Source: Devosia sp. Root413D1 (GTDB lineage: Bacteria > Pseudomonadota > Alphaproteobacteria > Rhizobiales > Devosiaceae). From it: DNA of 64,000 nt. Position 1 is the first letter of the stretch. Each line of letters opens with the position of its first letter. The notes below the pieces were generated by a model. That model was given only the letters and a program-made list of their open reading frames with translations, was not told the DNA's origin and did not search any database. This document shows, one piece after another, positions 8,323 through 17,672 of this stretch. A program made the position numbers and the translations under genes. Where the stretch lies: contig NZ_LMEA01000008.1 in NCBI RefSeq assembly GCF_001425235.1, positions 124,001 through 188,000 of the forward strand. Direction: 5' to 3'.

Positions 8323-9164
8323 GGCTTCAGACGCTCCAGATCGACTTCCTGTGGCTGCGGGCAGCCATAGACCTTGACCAGCGCCGCATGTAACGGCGCT
8401 TTTAGCGAAGGCTCTGCCAGCGCCGCAAGCGCCCCATGCCGGGTTTCCGGGCGATTGAAGCGCAAGGCACCTATGCACACATCCTCAAAGCTCACGCCTG
8501 CTTCGCTGAGAATGCACGCCGCCCCCGCGACATCCCAGTCGCGCGCGCCCCGCCGGCTCACCGCGGCGTCGAGCCCGCCGCCGGCCACCTGCACCAGCTG
8601 ATAGGCCAACGACGGAAAGAACGGCCCGCGCGAATAGTCGAGCCCGGCCGCCTGCAACGCCTGGTGCACCGCGCCCGGCGCCGGGATCAGCGGCGCCGTC
8701 CGGCCCGGGTGGCGCTGTCGCACCAGCGGCTTGCCGTTGAGCCGGGCGCCATCGCCGACCGCCGCGTCATACATCTCGTCGCGCACCGGTGCGTAGACCA
8801 CGCCGGCAATCGCCACGCCGTCCTCGACCACTGCCAGCGACACCGTCCAGCTGTCCTCGCCGCGGATGAAGCCGCGCGTGCCATCGATCGGGTCGACCAC
8901 GAACACCCGGCGGTGGCTTAGCCGTTCAGGGTTGTCGACGCTCTCTTCGCTCAGCCAGCCATAATCGGGGCGGGCAGTGAGCAGCGCCGAGTTGAGGAAC
9001 TTGTCGAGGACGATGTCCGCCTCGCTCACCGGCGAGGCGTTCTCCTTGGTCCAGGTTTTCAGGTCTTTGCGGAAATAGCCAGCCGCGATGATCCCCGCAG
9101 TGACGGCGGCCGAGCGCAGCAATTCGCGATCGTCGGCAGCAGTAGTCGGGGCGGCGTTGAGCAT
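8319..9164 (-). CDS. cysQ: 3'(2'),5'-bisphosphate nucleotidase / inositol monophosphatase family
   Basis: 281 residues of the Mg-dependent, Li-sensitive phosphatase fold. Metal-binding motifs are complete: SEES at 72-75, DPIDGTRGF at 91-99 and RDWDVAGA near 218. This family removes the 3'-phosphate from PAP made during sulfate assimilation, or dephosphorylates inositol phosphates. The CysQ assignment rests on overall similarity and on the usual pairing with DUF4170 and waaA. The stop overlaps the DUF4170 GTG start. Exact substrate preference cannot be read from sequence. Confidence 0.85.
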   Translation of the reverse strand: MLNAAPTTAADDRELLRSAAVTAGIIAAGYFRKDLKTWTKENASPVSEADIVLDKFLNSALLTARPDYGWLSEESVDNPERLSHRRVFVVDPIDGTRGFIRGEDSWTVSLAVVEDGVAIAGVVYAPVRDEMYDAAVGDGARLNGKPLVRQRHPGRTAPLIPAPGAVHQALQAAGLDYSRGPFFPSLAYQLVQVAGGGLDAAVSRRGARDWDVAGAACILSEAGVSFEDVCIGALRFNRPETRHGALAALAEPSLKAPLHAALVKVYGCPQPQEVDLERLKP

Positions 9165-9489
9165 CAGGTTTCCGGGTTATTTGCTGGCCGTGCTTCTAGG
9201 CGCATCCCCCGACCGGAACAAGACCGCAGATGCTGCGAACGCCCGGTTTGCGCCGGCCTGCGACGGATACTTAGCCTCACAACGGGCTTGCCCGCAGCCA
9301 AGTGGTTAAAGCTAAGCAAGCACACGCACTTAAGACTGCGTTACACCCGGTGACGACCCGCTAACCCTTCGCAAAACAACCTAAACTTAACCCAGTTTCT
9401 TAAGCGGGGTGGCAAGGCGGGCGGGTAGATTGGGGGCATCAAAGAGGGCGGCAAAAACAAGCTCTCGAGAGTTGACAGGAAGGCTTATC
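9165..9489. other. gene-free stretch upstream of the DUF6101-like gene, TTAA-rich
   Basis: No convincing gene. It contains the divergent upstream regions of cysQ and the next gene. Four TTAA tetramers occur at 9306, 9330, 9387 and 9400; the last two are nine bases apart, not the seven of a CtrA site. An AGGAAGG ribosome site lies just before 9490. Confidence 0.5.
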
Positions 9490-10017
9490 ATGCAGGGTCG
9501 TGTTGGGATCGACGGGTCGTCGGTTGTCATGTTGTTCGGTGAGGGCCGTGCCCCGCGGACACGTCCGCTGACTGCCAAATATTTCGGTCCGGCCAACGAC
9601 AACGGCCCCAAGGATCCCGTGAAAACCGTGACGGTGCGCAAGACGCTCGAAAAGAGCGGCGTCGCCATCAAGATCAAGGTGCCGGTCGACGAGTTCATCG
9701 GCGTTGCCGTCTCGACCTCGATCACCGAAGAAGGTGTGCTGTCGAGCGCCATCGAGCTGGTGCACGGCGATCCCGACCTCAACTACCGGGTGTTCGAAGA
9801 GATCGGCAATTCCAGCGTCGTCGCCGAGTGGCAGAACTGGGGCAAGAAGCTCCGCCTGCCACTGTTCATCAAGGCCGGCGACGGCAACCTCCTCCCCTAT
9901 TCGCAGCAGGTCGATGGTGTCGCCCTCGGGTTGAAGCATGACCGCCGCCGCCTCGCCGCCGACGCCGAGCGCCGCCCGCGCTTCCTCAACCGCCGCAAGC
10001 CCGGCGAAGCCTCCTGA
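9490..10017 (+). CDS. DUF6101-like hypothetical protein
   Basis: 175 residues without signal peptide or membrane helix. The middle part (about 50-140) includes VAIKIKVPVDEFIGVAV, an IELVHGDPDLNY stretch, then VVAEWQNWGKKLRLPLF. That pattern resembles DUF6101, a family I associate with Hyphomicrobiales, but I recall the family only loosely. The C-terminus (RHDRRR-type, RRPRFLNRRKPGE) is strongly basic. The ATG at 9490 is chosen because AGGAAGG precedes it by about six bases; an upstream in-frame ATG lacks this. It appears to be a single-gene unit with a TTAA-rich upstream region. Function unknown. Confidence 0.65.
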   Translation: MQGRVGIDGSSVVMLFGEGRAPRTRPLTAKYFGPANDNGPKDPVKTVTVRKTLEKSGVAIKIKVPVDEFIGVAVSTSITEEGVLSSAIELVHGDPDLNYRVFEEIGNSSVVAEWQNWGKKLRLPLFIKAGDGNLLPYSQQVDGVALGLKHDRRRLAADAERRPRFLNRRKPGEAS

Positions 10018-10130
10018 TGCAACCTTTGCGGCGATGAGCCGTTCTTAGGAAGACAAAGCCGACAGCGATCCCATGCACGTTTGAACTGTCGGAAAGACAA
10101 GTAGCGACCTCCAAAACTTAAGCTCGAGCC

Positions 10131-10158
10131 GGGGTCGATCCAGCAATGGATCGGCCCC
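10131..10158. terminator. hairpin downstream of the DUF6101-like gene
   Basis: A 12-base stem with one mismatch (GGGGTCGATCCA / TGGATCGGCCCC) closes a GCAA loop, so it could form in RNA. No T-tract follows, so factor-independent termination is uncertain. The following 90 bases carry fragments of GC-rich repeats (GAGCGCCATAGGCGCTC palindrome). Confidence 0.4.
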
Positions 10159-10268
10159 GCTTCCTATCCTCCCCCGCGTGGCGCGGTCACGGATGAGCGC
10201 CATAGGCGCTCACCGTTGGGGGACCAGCGAAGCTGGTGGAGGGGGCGGCCCAGTACTCGGTTGCGCAG

Positions 10269-11204
10269 CTAAACCACCAGCTCGAGCAGCAGTGCAGCGG
10301 TGAACGCCAGCCCGACCCAGTGATTGGCCCGGAACCGCACCAGCGCATTGGCCGGGTTGTGCGGCTCGAGCGTACGGACCTGCCAGCCGAGGATGCCGAT
10401 CACCGAGAGCATGCCGACGAGGAACGGCCAGCCCGCTCCAACCATCAAGCCCGCCGCCACCCACAGCACCACCGTCGCCGCATAGAACAGCGCTACCAGC
10501 AGGCGCGCCCGCCGTCCGAACAGCCGGGCGGTGGATTTCACCCCGACCAGCGCATCGTCCTCGATGTCCTGCAGCGCGTAGATGGTGTCATAACCGATGG
10601 TCCACAGGATCCCGCCGACATAGAGCAGCAGCGGAGGCAGGGCGAGCGACCCGGTCTCTGCGGTCCAGCCGACCAGCGCTCCCCAGTTGAACGCCAGCCC
10701 GAGGAACAGCTGCGGCCACCAGGTGACCCGCTTCATGAACGGGTAGATCGCCACCAGCACCAGCGAGGCGACGCCGAGCATCACCGTAGTGGCGTTGAAT
10801 TGCAGCAGTACCACGAGGCCAACCAGCGCCTGCAGCACCAGGAACAGCGCTGCCTGGCGCTTGCTCACCTGGCCGGAGGGAATTGGCCGCGAACGGGTGC
10901 GGGCCACCTTCATGTCGATGTCGGTGTCGACGATGTCGTTGAACGTACAGCCCGCCCCCCGCATCGTCACCGAGCCGATATAGAACAGGACGAGCGCCCA
11001 CCAGTCGAAGCCGCGCGCCGGCTCGGCCAGCGCCGCCAGCGCCAGCGCGAAGCCGCACGGCCAGAACAGCAGCAGCAACGGTAGCGGCCGGTCCCAGCGC
11101 GCCAGCCGCCCATAGGGCTTCAGCCACTCGGGTGCGTAGCGGTCGAGCCAGTTGCCGCGGCTGGCGTCCGCTACGGTACCTGTTGCTTTTTCAGGGGTTT
11201 GCAT
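10269..11204 (-). CDS. ubiA: 4-hydroxybenzoate polyprenyltransferase (ubiquinone synthesis)
   Basis: 311 residues with about eight membrane helices. It joins a polyprenyl chain to 4-hydroxybenzoate at the inner membrane. Both Asp-rich sites are present: NDIVDTDID at 89-97 followed by TRSRPIPSG, and GYDTIYALQDIEDD near 205-220. The start at 11204 (MQTPEK) fits the family; the frame is open far upstream but overlaps rsmE on the other strand. It diverges from rsmE with only 57 bases between, enough for one small shared promoter region. The ubiquinone link fits the cytochrome oxidase genes further right, though other quinone donors are not excluded. Confidence 0.92.
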   Translation of the reverse strand: MQTPEKATGTVADASRGNWLDRYAPEWLKPYGRLARWDRPLPLLLLFWPCGFALALAALAEPARGFDWWALVLFYIGSVTMRGAGCTFNDIVDTDIDMKVARTRSRPIPSGQVSKRQAALFLVLQALVGLVVLLQFNATTVMLGVASLVLVAIYPFMKRVTWWPQLFLGLAFNWGALVGWTAETGSLALPPLLLYVGGILWTIGYDTIYALQDIEDDALVGVKSTARLFGRRARLLVALFYAATVVLWVAAGLMVGAGWPFLVGMLSVIGILGWQVRTLEPHNPANALVRFRANHWVGLAFTAALLLELVV

Positions 11205-11261
11205 CGTCGGTCTTGTATGCCTTGATGGCCGTCGGCCACTTCCTTTGTCACGCGTACCACG

Positions 11262-12011
11262 ATGCCCAGATCGCACAAGACCCTCCCACGCCTCTATATC
11301 GAGGCGCCGCTCGCCGCTGGCGCGATGCTCGAGCTCGGTCGCGATCACACCAATTACCTGGTGAGCGTGCTGCGCATGAAAGCTGCCGATGCGCTGGTGG
11401 TGTTCAACGGCAAGGACGGCGCCTGGCTGGCGAAAATCGTCAACGATCATCGCAAGGGCGCTACCCTCGAGCTGGTGGTGCAGACCCAGCACCAGACCCC
11501 GAAATCCGACCTCTGGTTGGGCTTTGCGCCGCTGAAGACCGGCCGCCTCGACTACCTGGTGCAGAAGGCCACCGAGATGGGTGCCGGCGCCATCCAGCCG
11601 GTGATCACCCGGTACACCCAGGTGTCGCGGCTCAAGGCCGACAAGCTCCAGGCCAACATCATCGAGGCGGCCGAGCAGTGTGAAGTGCTCAGTGTCCCGA
11701 CGCTTGCCGAGGAAATCGGGCTCGCCGACCTTATTGCCCACTGGCAGCGTGACCACGGTCTCCGCCGCCTGATCTTCGCCGATGAGAGCGCCCCGAGCCA
11801 CGCCCCCAATACCCAGCTGCTGGACCTCGAGGGCCTGCCCGTCGGCATCCTGGTCGGACCAGAAGGCGGCTTCTCCGACGACGAGCGGACGCTGCTCCTC
11901 GCGCAATCCTTCGTTATTCCGATCAGCCTTGGCCCGCGCATTCTGCGCGCCGATACCGCAGCCGTGGCTGCCCTGGCGGTGGTTCAGTCAACCATCGGCG
12001 ATTGGCGATAA
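11262..12011 (+). CDS. rsmE: 16S rRNA (uracil-1498-N3)-methyltransferase
   Basis: 249 residues of the SPOUT superfamily. It methylates U1498 of 16S rRNA in the assembled 30S subunit. Seen: an N-terminal PUA-like RNA-binding part (about 10-75, RLYIEAPL, DHTNYLVSVLRMK), then KATEMGAGAIQPV, LVGPEGGFSDDE and the C-terminal LGPRILRADTAAVAAL, which forms the knotted S-adenosylmethionine site. Length and motifs match the family. It lies 83 bases before gshA in the same direction, a common pairing in Hyphomicrobiales, so the two may be co-transcribed. Confidence 0.93.
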   Translation: MPRSHKTLPRLYIEAPLAAGAMLELGRDHTNYLVSVLRMKAADALVVFNGKDGAWLAKIVNDHRKGATLELVVQTQHQTPKSDLWLGFAPLKTGRLDYLVQKATEMGAGAIQPVITRYTQVSRLKADKLQANIIEAAEQCEVLSVPTLAEEIGLADLIAHWQRDHGLRRLIFADESAPSHAPNTQLLDLEGLPVGILVGPEGGFSDDERTLLLAQSFVIPISLGPRILRADTAAVAALAVVQSTIGDWR

Positions 12012-12094
12012 AGCCCATTGCATTCGGAGCGCGGCTCAGTATTGTCCGCCGCGCCCGGCCAGGAGCCCGGTAGTTCTGCCTCACTGGAGTGCCT

Positions 12095-13459
12095 ATGTCC
12101 GGCGAAGAAAACGCACCGCTGATTGAATCGCGGGCTGACCTGCTTGAGGTCATGGCCGTCGGCGGCAAGCCGAAATCCGAGTGGCGCGTCGGCACCGAGC
12201 ACGAAAAGCACGTCTACCGCAAAGCTCCGCTCGCCCCGGTTCCCTATGCCGGCGATGATGGTGTGCACGCTCTGCTCCAGGGCATCGAGGCCCGCACCGG
12301 CTGGCATCCGTTCTTCGATCGCGGCAACCCGATCGGGCTGCGCAATCTCGGCGCCGTCGGCGGCATCTCGCTGGAGCCGGGCGGCCAGTTCGAACTGTCT
12401 GGCGCTCCGCACCTTACCATCCACGATGCCGCCGCCGAACTCGATGCGCATCTCGAGGATTGCCGTGTCATCGGCGGCCCGCTCAACATCCATTTCCTCG
12501 GCCTCGGCGTCACCCCGCTCTGGTCGGTCGCCGAAATCGCCGCCATGCCGAAGTCGCGCTACGGCATCATGACCAGGTACATGCAGGAGGTCGGCAGCCT
12601 CGGCACCTCGATGATGTATCGCTCGGCCACCGTGCAGGCGAACCTCGATTTTTCCGACGAAGCCGACATGGTCAAAAAGCTGCGCGTCTCGGTGGCGCTG
12701 CAGCCCATCGTCACGGCGCTGTTTGCCAACTCGCCCTTCGTCGATGGCAAGCCCTCGGGCTACCTGAGCTTCCGCTCGCACATCTGGCTCAACACCGATC
12801 GCGCCCGCACCGGCATGCTGCCCTTCGCCTTCGAGGATGGCTTCGGCTTCGACCGCTACGCCGAATACGCGCTCGACGTGCCGATGTATTTCGTCATCCG
12901 CAAGGGCGAGTACATCAATGTCGCCGGTGAAAGTTTCCGCGCCTTCATGCAGGGCAAGCTCCCGCAGCTGCCGGGCGTCCGGCCGACGGTGAAGGATTGG
13001 GAGAACCACCTCTCGACCCTGTTCCCCGAGGTCCGCCTCAAGCAGTTCCTCGAGCAGCGCGGCGCCGATATGGGCGATCGCGGCCACGTGCTGGCGCTCG
13101 CCGCCATCTGGACCGGCCTGCTCTACGACAGCGAGTCGCTTGATGCCGCCTGGGACCTGGTCAGCGATTGGACCGAAGCCGAGCGCCAGACGTTGCGCAA
13201 CGAAGTGCCGCGCACCGCCATCCACACCCCGTTCCGTGGTGGCACTGTCGCCGATATCGCCCGCCTCGTCGTCGATCTTGCCGGCGACGGCCTGCGCCGC
13301 CGCAAGCACCTCGCCGCCGGCAAGGACGAGACCAGCTTCCTCGATCCGCTCAATGAGACCCTTGACCTCGGCAAGACCCAGGCCGAGCGCTGGCTCGACA
13401 AATACCATGGCGAGTGGGCCGGCGACCTGACGCGGATTTTCGACGAAGCCGAGATCTAG
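12095..13459 (+). CDS. gshA: glutamate-cysteine ligase (alphaproteobacterial/plant type)
   Basis: 454 residues. It catalyses the ATP-dependent first step of glutathione synthesis in the cytosol. The N-terminal WRVGTEHEKHVY block, GGISLEPGGQFELSG and the HIWLNTDRARTG region are characteristic of the plant-like class found in alphaproteobacteria, which differs from the enterobacterial enzyme. The ATG at 12095 is preferred to a GTG six bases earlier because CTGGAG lies five bases before it. A ChaC-like glutathione-degrading gene occurs 7 kb downstream, but the two are not in one operon. Confidence 0.93.
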   Translation: MSGEENAPLIESRADLLEVMAVGGKPKSEWRVGTEHEKHVYRKAPLAPVPYAGDDGVHALLQGIEARTGWHPFFDRGNPIGLRNLGAVGGISLEPGGQFELSGAPHLTIHDAAAELDAHLEDCRVIGGPLNIHFLGLGVTPLWSVAEIAAMPKSRYGIMTRYMQEVGSLGTSMMYRSATVQANLDFSDEADMVKKLRVSVALQPIVTALFANSPFVDGKPSGYLSFRSHIWLNTDRARTGMLPFAFEDGFGFDRYAEYALDVPMYFVIRKGEYINVAGESFRAFMQGKLPQLPGVRPTVKDWENHLSTLFPEVRLKQFLEQRGADMGDRGHVLALAAIWTGLLYDSESLDAAWDLVSDWTEAERQTLRNEVPRTAIHTPFRGGTVADIARLVVDLAGDGLRRRKHLAAGKDETSFLDPLNETLDLGKTQAERWLDKYHGEWAGDLTRIFDEAEI

Positions 13460-13469
13460 GCTTTCTTCA

Positions 13470-13610
13470 TCCTCCCCGCGTGGCGGGGGAGGGGCTTCGA
13501 GCCGTGCCGTAGGCAAGATCGCTCCAGTGGAGCGATCTTAGGTGAGAAGGCCTTGAGAGCTATGCTCGAAAGGCCCAGCGTAGCGTGGTGGAGGGGCGGC
13601 CAGAGCCTCT
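13470..13610. repeat. GC-rich intergenic repeat containing an AGATCGCTCC/GGAGCGATCT palindrome
   Basis: Begins with CCTCCCCGCGTGGCGGGGGAGG and ends with GTGGTGGAGGGGCGGCC. The central part (13512-13574) is closely similar to 53793-53855: both have a CGCTCC/GGAGCG palindrome followed by GAAGGCC and a GAGCT...GCTCGAA hairpin. The outer ends resemble 10165-10252. No open frame of interest lies inside. Confidence 0.7.
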
Positions 13611-13642
13611 TCAGTAAACCTCTTTCCCAAACTCCAGCGCGT

Positions 13643-13779
13643 GGGGCCACCCCCCCCTCATTCCCTCCCCACAAGGGGGAGGGAGGCGGTCGCTGCATGG
13701 CCTCAGTTCTGCGTCTCCCTCCCCTCGGCGCGCTACCGCGTCCCCGTTGTGGGGAGGGAGCAAGGGTGGGGGTGGCCCC
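13643..13779. repeat. long GC-rich inverted repeat upstream of the ArsR regulator gene
   Basis: Outer arms GGGGCCACCCCC and GGGGGTGGCCCC pair, with inner CCCTCCCCACAAGGGG and GTTGTGGGGAGGG blocks and a further CTCCCTCCCC/GGGGGAGGGAGGC pairing. It belongs to the same family as the repeats at 7.9, 35.3, 57.9 and 63.4 kb. Together with the element before it, it fills the 390 bases between gshA and the regulator apart from the operator. Confidence 0.75.
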
Positions 13780-13799
13780 ACGCTCGATCCTTGATGACT

Positions 13800-13837
13800 G
13801 ATCGCAAAGAATTATTTGCAAACATTCCTTTGCGATC
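13800..13837. promoter_or_regulatory. candidate operator/promoter of the ArsR-MFS operon
   Basis: Perfect 10-base inverted repeat GATCGCAAAG ... CTTTGCGATC with an 18-base spacer that itself contains TTTGCAAA. It ends 13 bases before the regulator ATG. A weak promoter overlaps it (TTGCAA at 13816, CATAAC at 13837, 15-base spacing). Placement fits an autoregulated repressor site; this is inference. Confidence 0.5.
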
Positions 13838-13850
13838 ATAACATCCGGGC

Positions 13851-14465
13851 ATGAAAGCCCCGACCCGCGAGATCACCCGCATCGTTCCCGATGCGACTGC
13901 CCTCAAAGCCCTGACGCACCCGGTCCGATTGCGCATGCTCGGCATGCTGCGGATCGACGGCCCGGCGACGGCCACCGGGCTGGCCGAGCGCCTCGGTCTC
14001 AACTCCGGCGCCACCAGCTATCACCTGCGCCAGCTGGCCCAGCACGGCTTTATCGAGGAAGCCGCCGATCAGCCTTCGCGCCGCGATCGCTGGTGGCAGG
14101 CTCGCCATGAGTCGACATCATTCTTCGAGCCGGGCGGGACCCAGGAGCAGTTCGATATCAGCGTCGCCTTCGCGCAGGCCGCGCTCTCGGAGCAGGTGAA
14201 CCTGATGCAGCGGGCCCAGGACGAGTTCGTCCAGCTGCCGCCCGACTGGCAGGCCACCACTCAGATCAGCGACTTCACCCTCGCCATGACCACCGAGCAG
14301 GCCAACGTGCTGAAGGGCAAGTTGCTGGAACTGCTGTGGCAGGCGATGCGCGAGGCCCCGGGTCTCGGGACCAAGCTGCCGCCGGGCATGGAGCTCTACA
14401 CCGTGATGCTGCACGCCTTCCCGTATCCCGGGCGGCTCACCGGCAGGCAGGGGGCAAGTAAATGA
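13851..14465 (+). CDS. ArsR-like winged-helix transcriptional regulator
   Basis: 204 residues. The N-terminal domain (about 15-95) reads ALKALTHPVRLRMLGML, then ATATGLAERLGLNSGATSYHLRQLAQHGFIEE, a winged helix-turn-helix of the ArsR/HTH_20 type. No metal-binding CxC motif is seen in the DNA-binding domain, so a metal sensor is unlikely; the C-terminal part (100-200) probably binds a ligand or dimerises. Its stop overlaps the MFS start (ATGA), so it very probably controls that transporter. A perfect inverted repeat just upstream is a good candidate for its own operator. Confidence 0.85.
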   Translation: MKAPTREITRIVPDATALKALTHPVRLRMLGMLRIDGPATATGLAERLGLNSGATSYHLRQLAQHGFIEEAADQPSRRDRWWQARHESTSFFEPGGTQEQFDISVAFAQAALSEQVNLMQRAQDEFVQLPPDWQATTQISDFTLAMTTEQANVLKGKLLELLWQAMREAPGLGTKLPPGMELYTVMLHAFPYPGRLTGRQGASK

Positions 14466-15685
14466 ACCGTCGCCCCTTCCTCGCCTTTGCCCTCGCCGAG
14501 ACCCTGTCGATCTCGGGGACGCGCCTTTCCACCATCGCCATCCCCTGGCTGGTGCTGACCACCACCGGCAGCCCGGTGCTGACCGGTTTCGTCGCCATGG
14601 CCGAGATGCTGCCCTATGTCGTCGCCAAGGCGCTGTCCGGTCCGCTGATCGATCGGGTCGGCCCCAAGCGCCTCGCCATCTGGTGCGACCTCGCCTCGGT
14701 GCTCGTCGTTGGTCTCGTCCCGCTACTGGCCCTCGCCGGTATGTTGAGGTTCGAGCTGCTGCTCCCAATCGTTATCGCCATGGGCATCCTCCGCGGCCCG
14801 TCCGACGCCGCGAAAGTCTCGATGGTCCCGGATATTGCAAGGCTCGCTGCCGTGCCGCTCGAGCGCGTCACCGGCGTCGCTGGCATCATCGAGCGGTTTG
14901 CCTCGACCGTCGGTGCCGCTGTGGCCGGCGGGCTGATCGCGCTGATCGGCCCCGGCATGGCCCTGGCACTGAACGCTGCCACCTTCGCGCTCGCCGCAAT
15001 AGTGGTCGCCGGCGGCATCCCGGCTATCCGTGCCGAACCGCCCGAAACCCGCGCTCCCTACTTCATCGAATTGCGCGAAGGCTTCGATTTCATCCGCCGC
15101 GACGCACTGCTGGTCGGCATCGTGATCATGATCACCGCCACCAACCTGCTCGACGCCGCCTATTCGGCCGTGCTGCTGCCGGTGTGGACGCAAAACTCCG
15201 GCCATGACGCCGCGCTGCTCGGCCTGCTCTTCGCTGTGATGTCGGCTGCCTCGATTGCCGGTGCCGCCATCGCCACCGCCGCCGGTGAGCGCCTGCCGCG
15301 GCTTACTATCTACATCTTGGCTTTCCTCCTGGCCGGTCTGCCGCGCTTCGCCGTGTTCGCCATCGATGCGCCGCTCATTGCCGGTTTCGTTACGCTGGGC
15401 GTCGCCGGTTTTGCCTCGGGCTTCATCAACCCGATCCTCAACGCCGTGATCTTCGAGCGCATTCCACCGCCGATGATCGGCCGCGCCAGCGCTCTCGTCG
15501 GCGCACTGGCCTGGGCGCTGATCCCCTTCGGTGGTCTGCTGGGCGGTGCTTTGATCGCGCTGATTGGGCTTGGGCCGGCACTGTGGCTCACCGGCTTCGC
15601 CTACTTTGCCGCAACGCTGTTGCCGCTCGCCCGGCGCAGCTTCCGCAGTTTCGGAAGCCGGCCGGGCGCGGCACAGTCGGCCTAG
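14462..15685 (+). CDS. major facilitator superfamily transporter (MFS_3-like exporter)
   Basis: 407 residues with about 12 membrane helices. The loop after helix 2 has GPLIDRVGPKRL, a variant of MFS motif A (G-x-x-x-D-R-x-G-x-R/K). The N-terminus ETLSISGTRLSTIAIPWLVL is typical of enterobactin/macrolide-type exporters (MFS_3). Translation is coupled to the ArsR regulator, suggesting ligand-induced efflux of a drug or siderophore-like compound; the substrate is unknown. Its stop lies one base from the end of the convergent ABC permease gene. Confidence 0.85.
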   Translation: MNRRPFLAFALAETLSISGTRLSTIAIPWLVLTTTGSPVLTGFVAMAEMLPYVVAKALSGPLIDRVGPKRLAIWCDLASVLVVGLVPLLALAGMLRFELLLPIVIAMGILRGPSDAAKVSMVPDIARLAAVPLERVTGVAGIIERFASTVGAAVAGGLIALIGPGMALALNAATFALAAIVVAGGIPAIRAEPPETRAPYFIELREGFDFIRRDALLVGIVIMITATNLLDAAYSAVLLPVWTQNSGHDAALLGLLFAVMSAASIAGAAIATAAGERLPRLTIYILAFLLAGLPRFAVFAIDAPLIAGFVTLGVAGFASGFINPILNAVIFERIPPPMIGRASALVGALAWALIPFGGLLGGALIALIGLGPALWLTGFAYFAATLLPLARRSFRSFGSRPGAAQSA

Positions 15686-15686
15686 T

Positions 15687-16445
15687 TTATTTGGTCTGCG
15701 CCGCCAGCACCCGGCTGCCGACCCAGGCGCCGATCACCACCAGTACCACCGCCAGCAGCAGCCCGATCCACACGATCGGCTCGCCGAACTGCCCAAGGAA
15801 CACCGCCCGCAGCGCCTCGACGATGTGTTTGAACGGGTTGAAGTTGGCCACCATCTGCAGCCAGGCGGGCGCCAGCGTCATCGGCAGCAGGATGCCCGAG
15901 AGCAACAGGATCGGCAGTGCCAGGGTGTTGACCATCGGCGCCAATGCGTCCTCGCTCTTGGTGGCGATGCCGATGGCGTTCGAGATGAACGAGAAGGCCG
16001 CGCCGAGCAGCGCCACCAGCACCAGCCCGATCACCAGCGCCCCGACCGGCACGCGCAGCCCCATGAAGAATGCGGCACCGACCAGCACGATCGCCTGCAC
16101 CGTGATCACCACCACGTCGCGCAGTGTCCGCCCGGCAATGATCGCCGTCCGCGCCGCCGGCGATACCAGCTGCCGGTCGATCACGCCGGACCGCCACTCG
16201 GCGATGATGCCGAAACCGACGAACAGCCCGCCGAAAATCCCAAGCTGTACCAGGAGCCCCGGCACGAACACCTGCCAGGCGTCACCCTCAAAGCCGGAGG
16301 TCGCCGCAATCGTCTGCAGCAGCGGCCCGAACAGCGTCAGGTAGAGGATCGGCTGCAACAGCCCGATCACCACCCAGAGTGGCTGCCGGAGCGACAGCAC
16401 CATCGAGCGGCGGAAGATGATCCACGTATCGCGAATGAAGGACAT
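15687..16445 (-). CDS. ABC-2 type transporter permease (DrrB-like)
   Basis: 252 residues with six predicted membrane helices. The sequence FGPLLQTIA, FVPGLLVQLGIFGGLFVGFGII, RQLVSPAARTAIIAGR and ANFNPFKHIVEALR is that of DrrB/NodJ-like ABC-2 permeases, which export drugs, polyketides or glycolipids. It follows the ATPase gene by ten bases, so the two form one exporter. A MarR regulator diverges upstream of the pair. Confidence 0.88.
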   Translation of the reverse strand: MSFIRDTWIIFRRSMVLSLRQPLWVVIGLLQPILYLTLFGPLLQTIAATSGFEGDAWQVFVPGLLVQLGIFGGLFVGFGIIAEWRSGVIDRQLVSPAARTAIIAGRTLRDVVVITVQAIVLVGAAFFMGLRVPVGALVIGLVLVALLGAAFSFISNAIGIATKSEDALAPMVNTLALPILLLSGILLPMTLAPAWLQMVANFNPFKHIVEALRAVFLGQFGEPIVWIGLLLAVVLVVIGAWVGSRVLAAQTK

Positions 16446-16455
16446 AGGGCTTTCC

Positions 16456-17511
<1,056 letters not shown>

Positions 17512-17637
17512 ATGCCGGCCCTCCGGCCGTCATTGTTGCGTAGTCTTGGGTTGCGTGGCCTTCATGCTGGTTTGGCGGTCGGCCAGCTTGATTTCGGTTG
17601 CTCGGTGCCGGACGACCGCATGCGACATCCGGGAATC

Positions 17638-17666
17638 TTGCTTTCCCCGGTATCTCATCGTATAAT
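17638..17666 (+). promoter_or_regulatory. sigma-70-type promoter of the MarR gene with overlapping palindrome
   Basis: TTGCTT, a 17-base spacer and a perfect TATAAT. The -10 lies inside the palindrome ATAATTAT and ends seven bases before the ATG, so the transcript may start at or near the start codon. A MarR-family dimer bound here would block its own promoter and could affect the divergent ABC genes 150 bases away. Confidence 0.65.
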
Positions 17667-17672
17667 TATCTT

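Noticed and set aside
9387-9403. CtrA site upstream of the DUF6101-like gene
   Set aside because: The two TTAA halves are nine, not seven, bases apart.
13460-13850. Possible insertion sequence remnant between gshA and the ArsR gene
   Set aside because: No transposase fragment or flanking target duplication visible; palindromic repeats account for the sequence.
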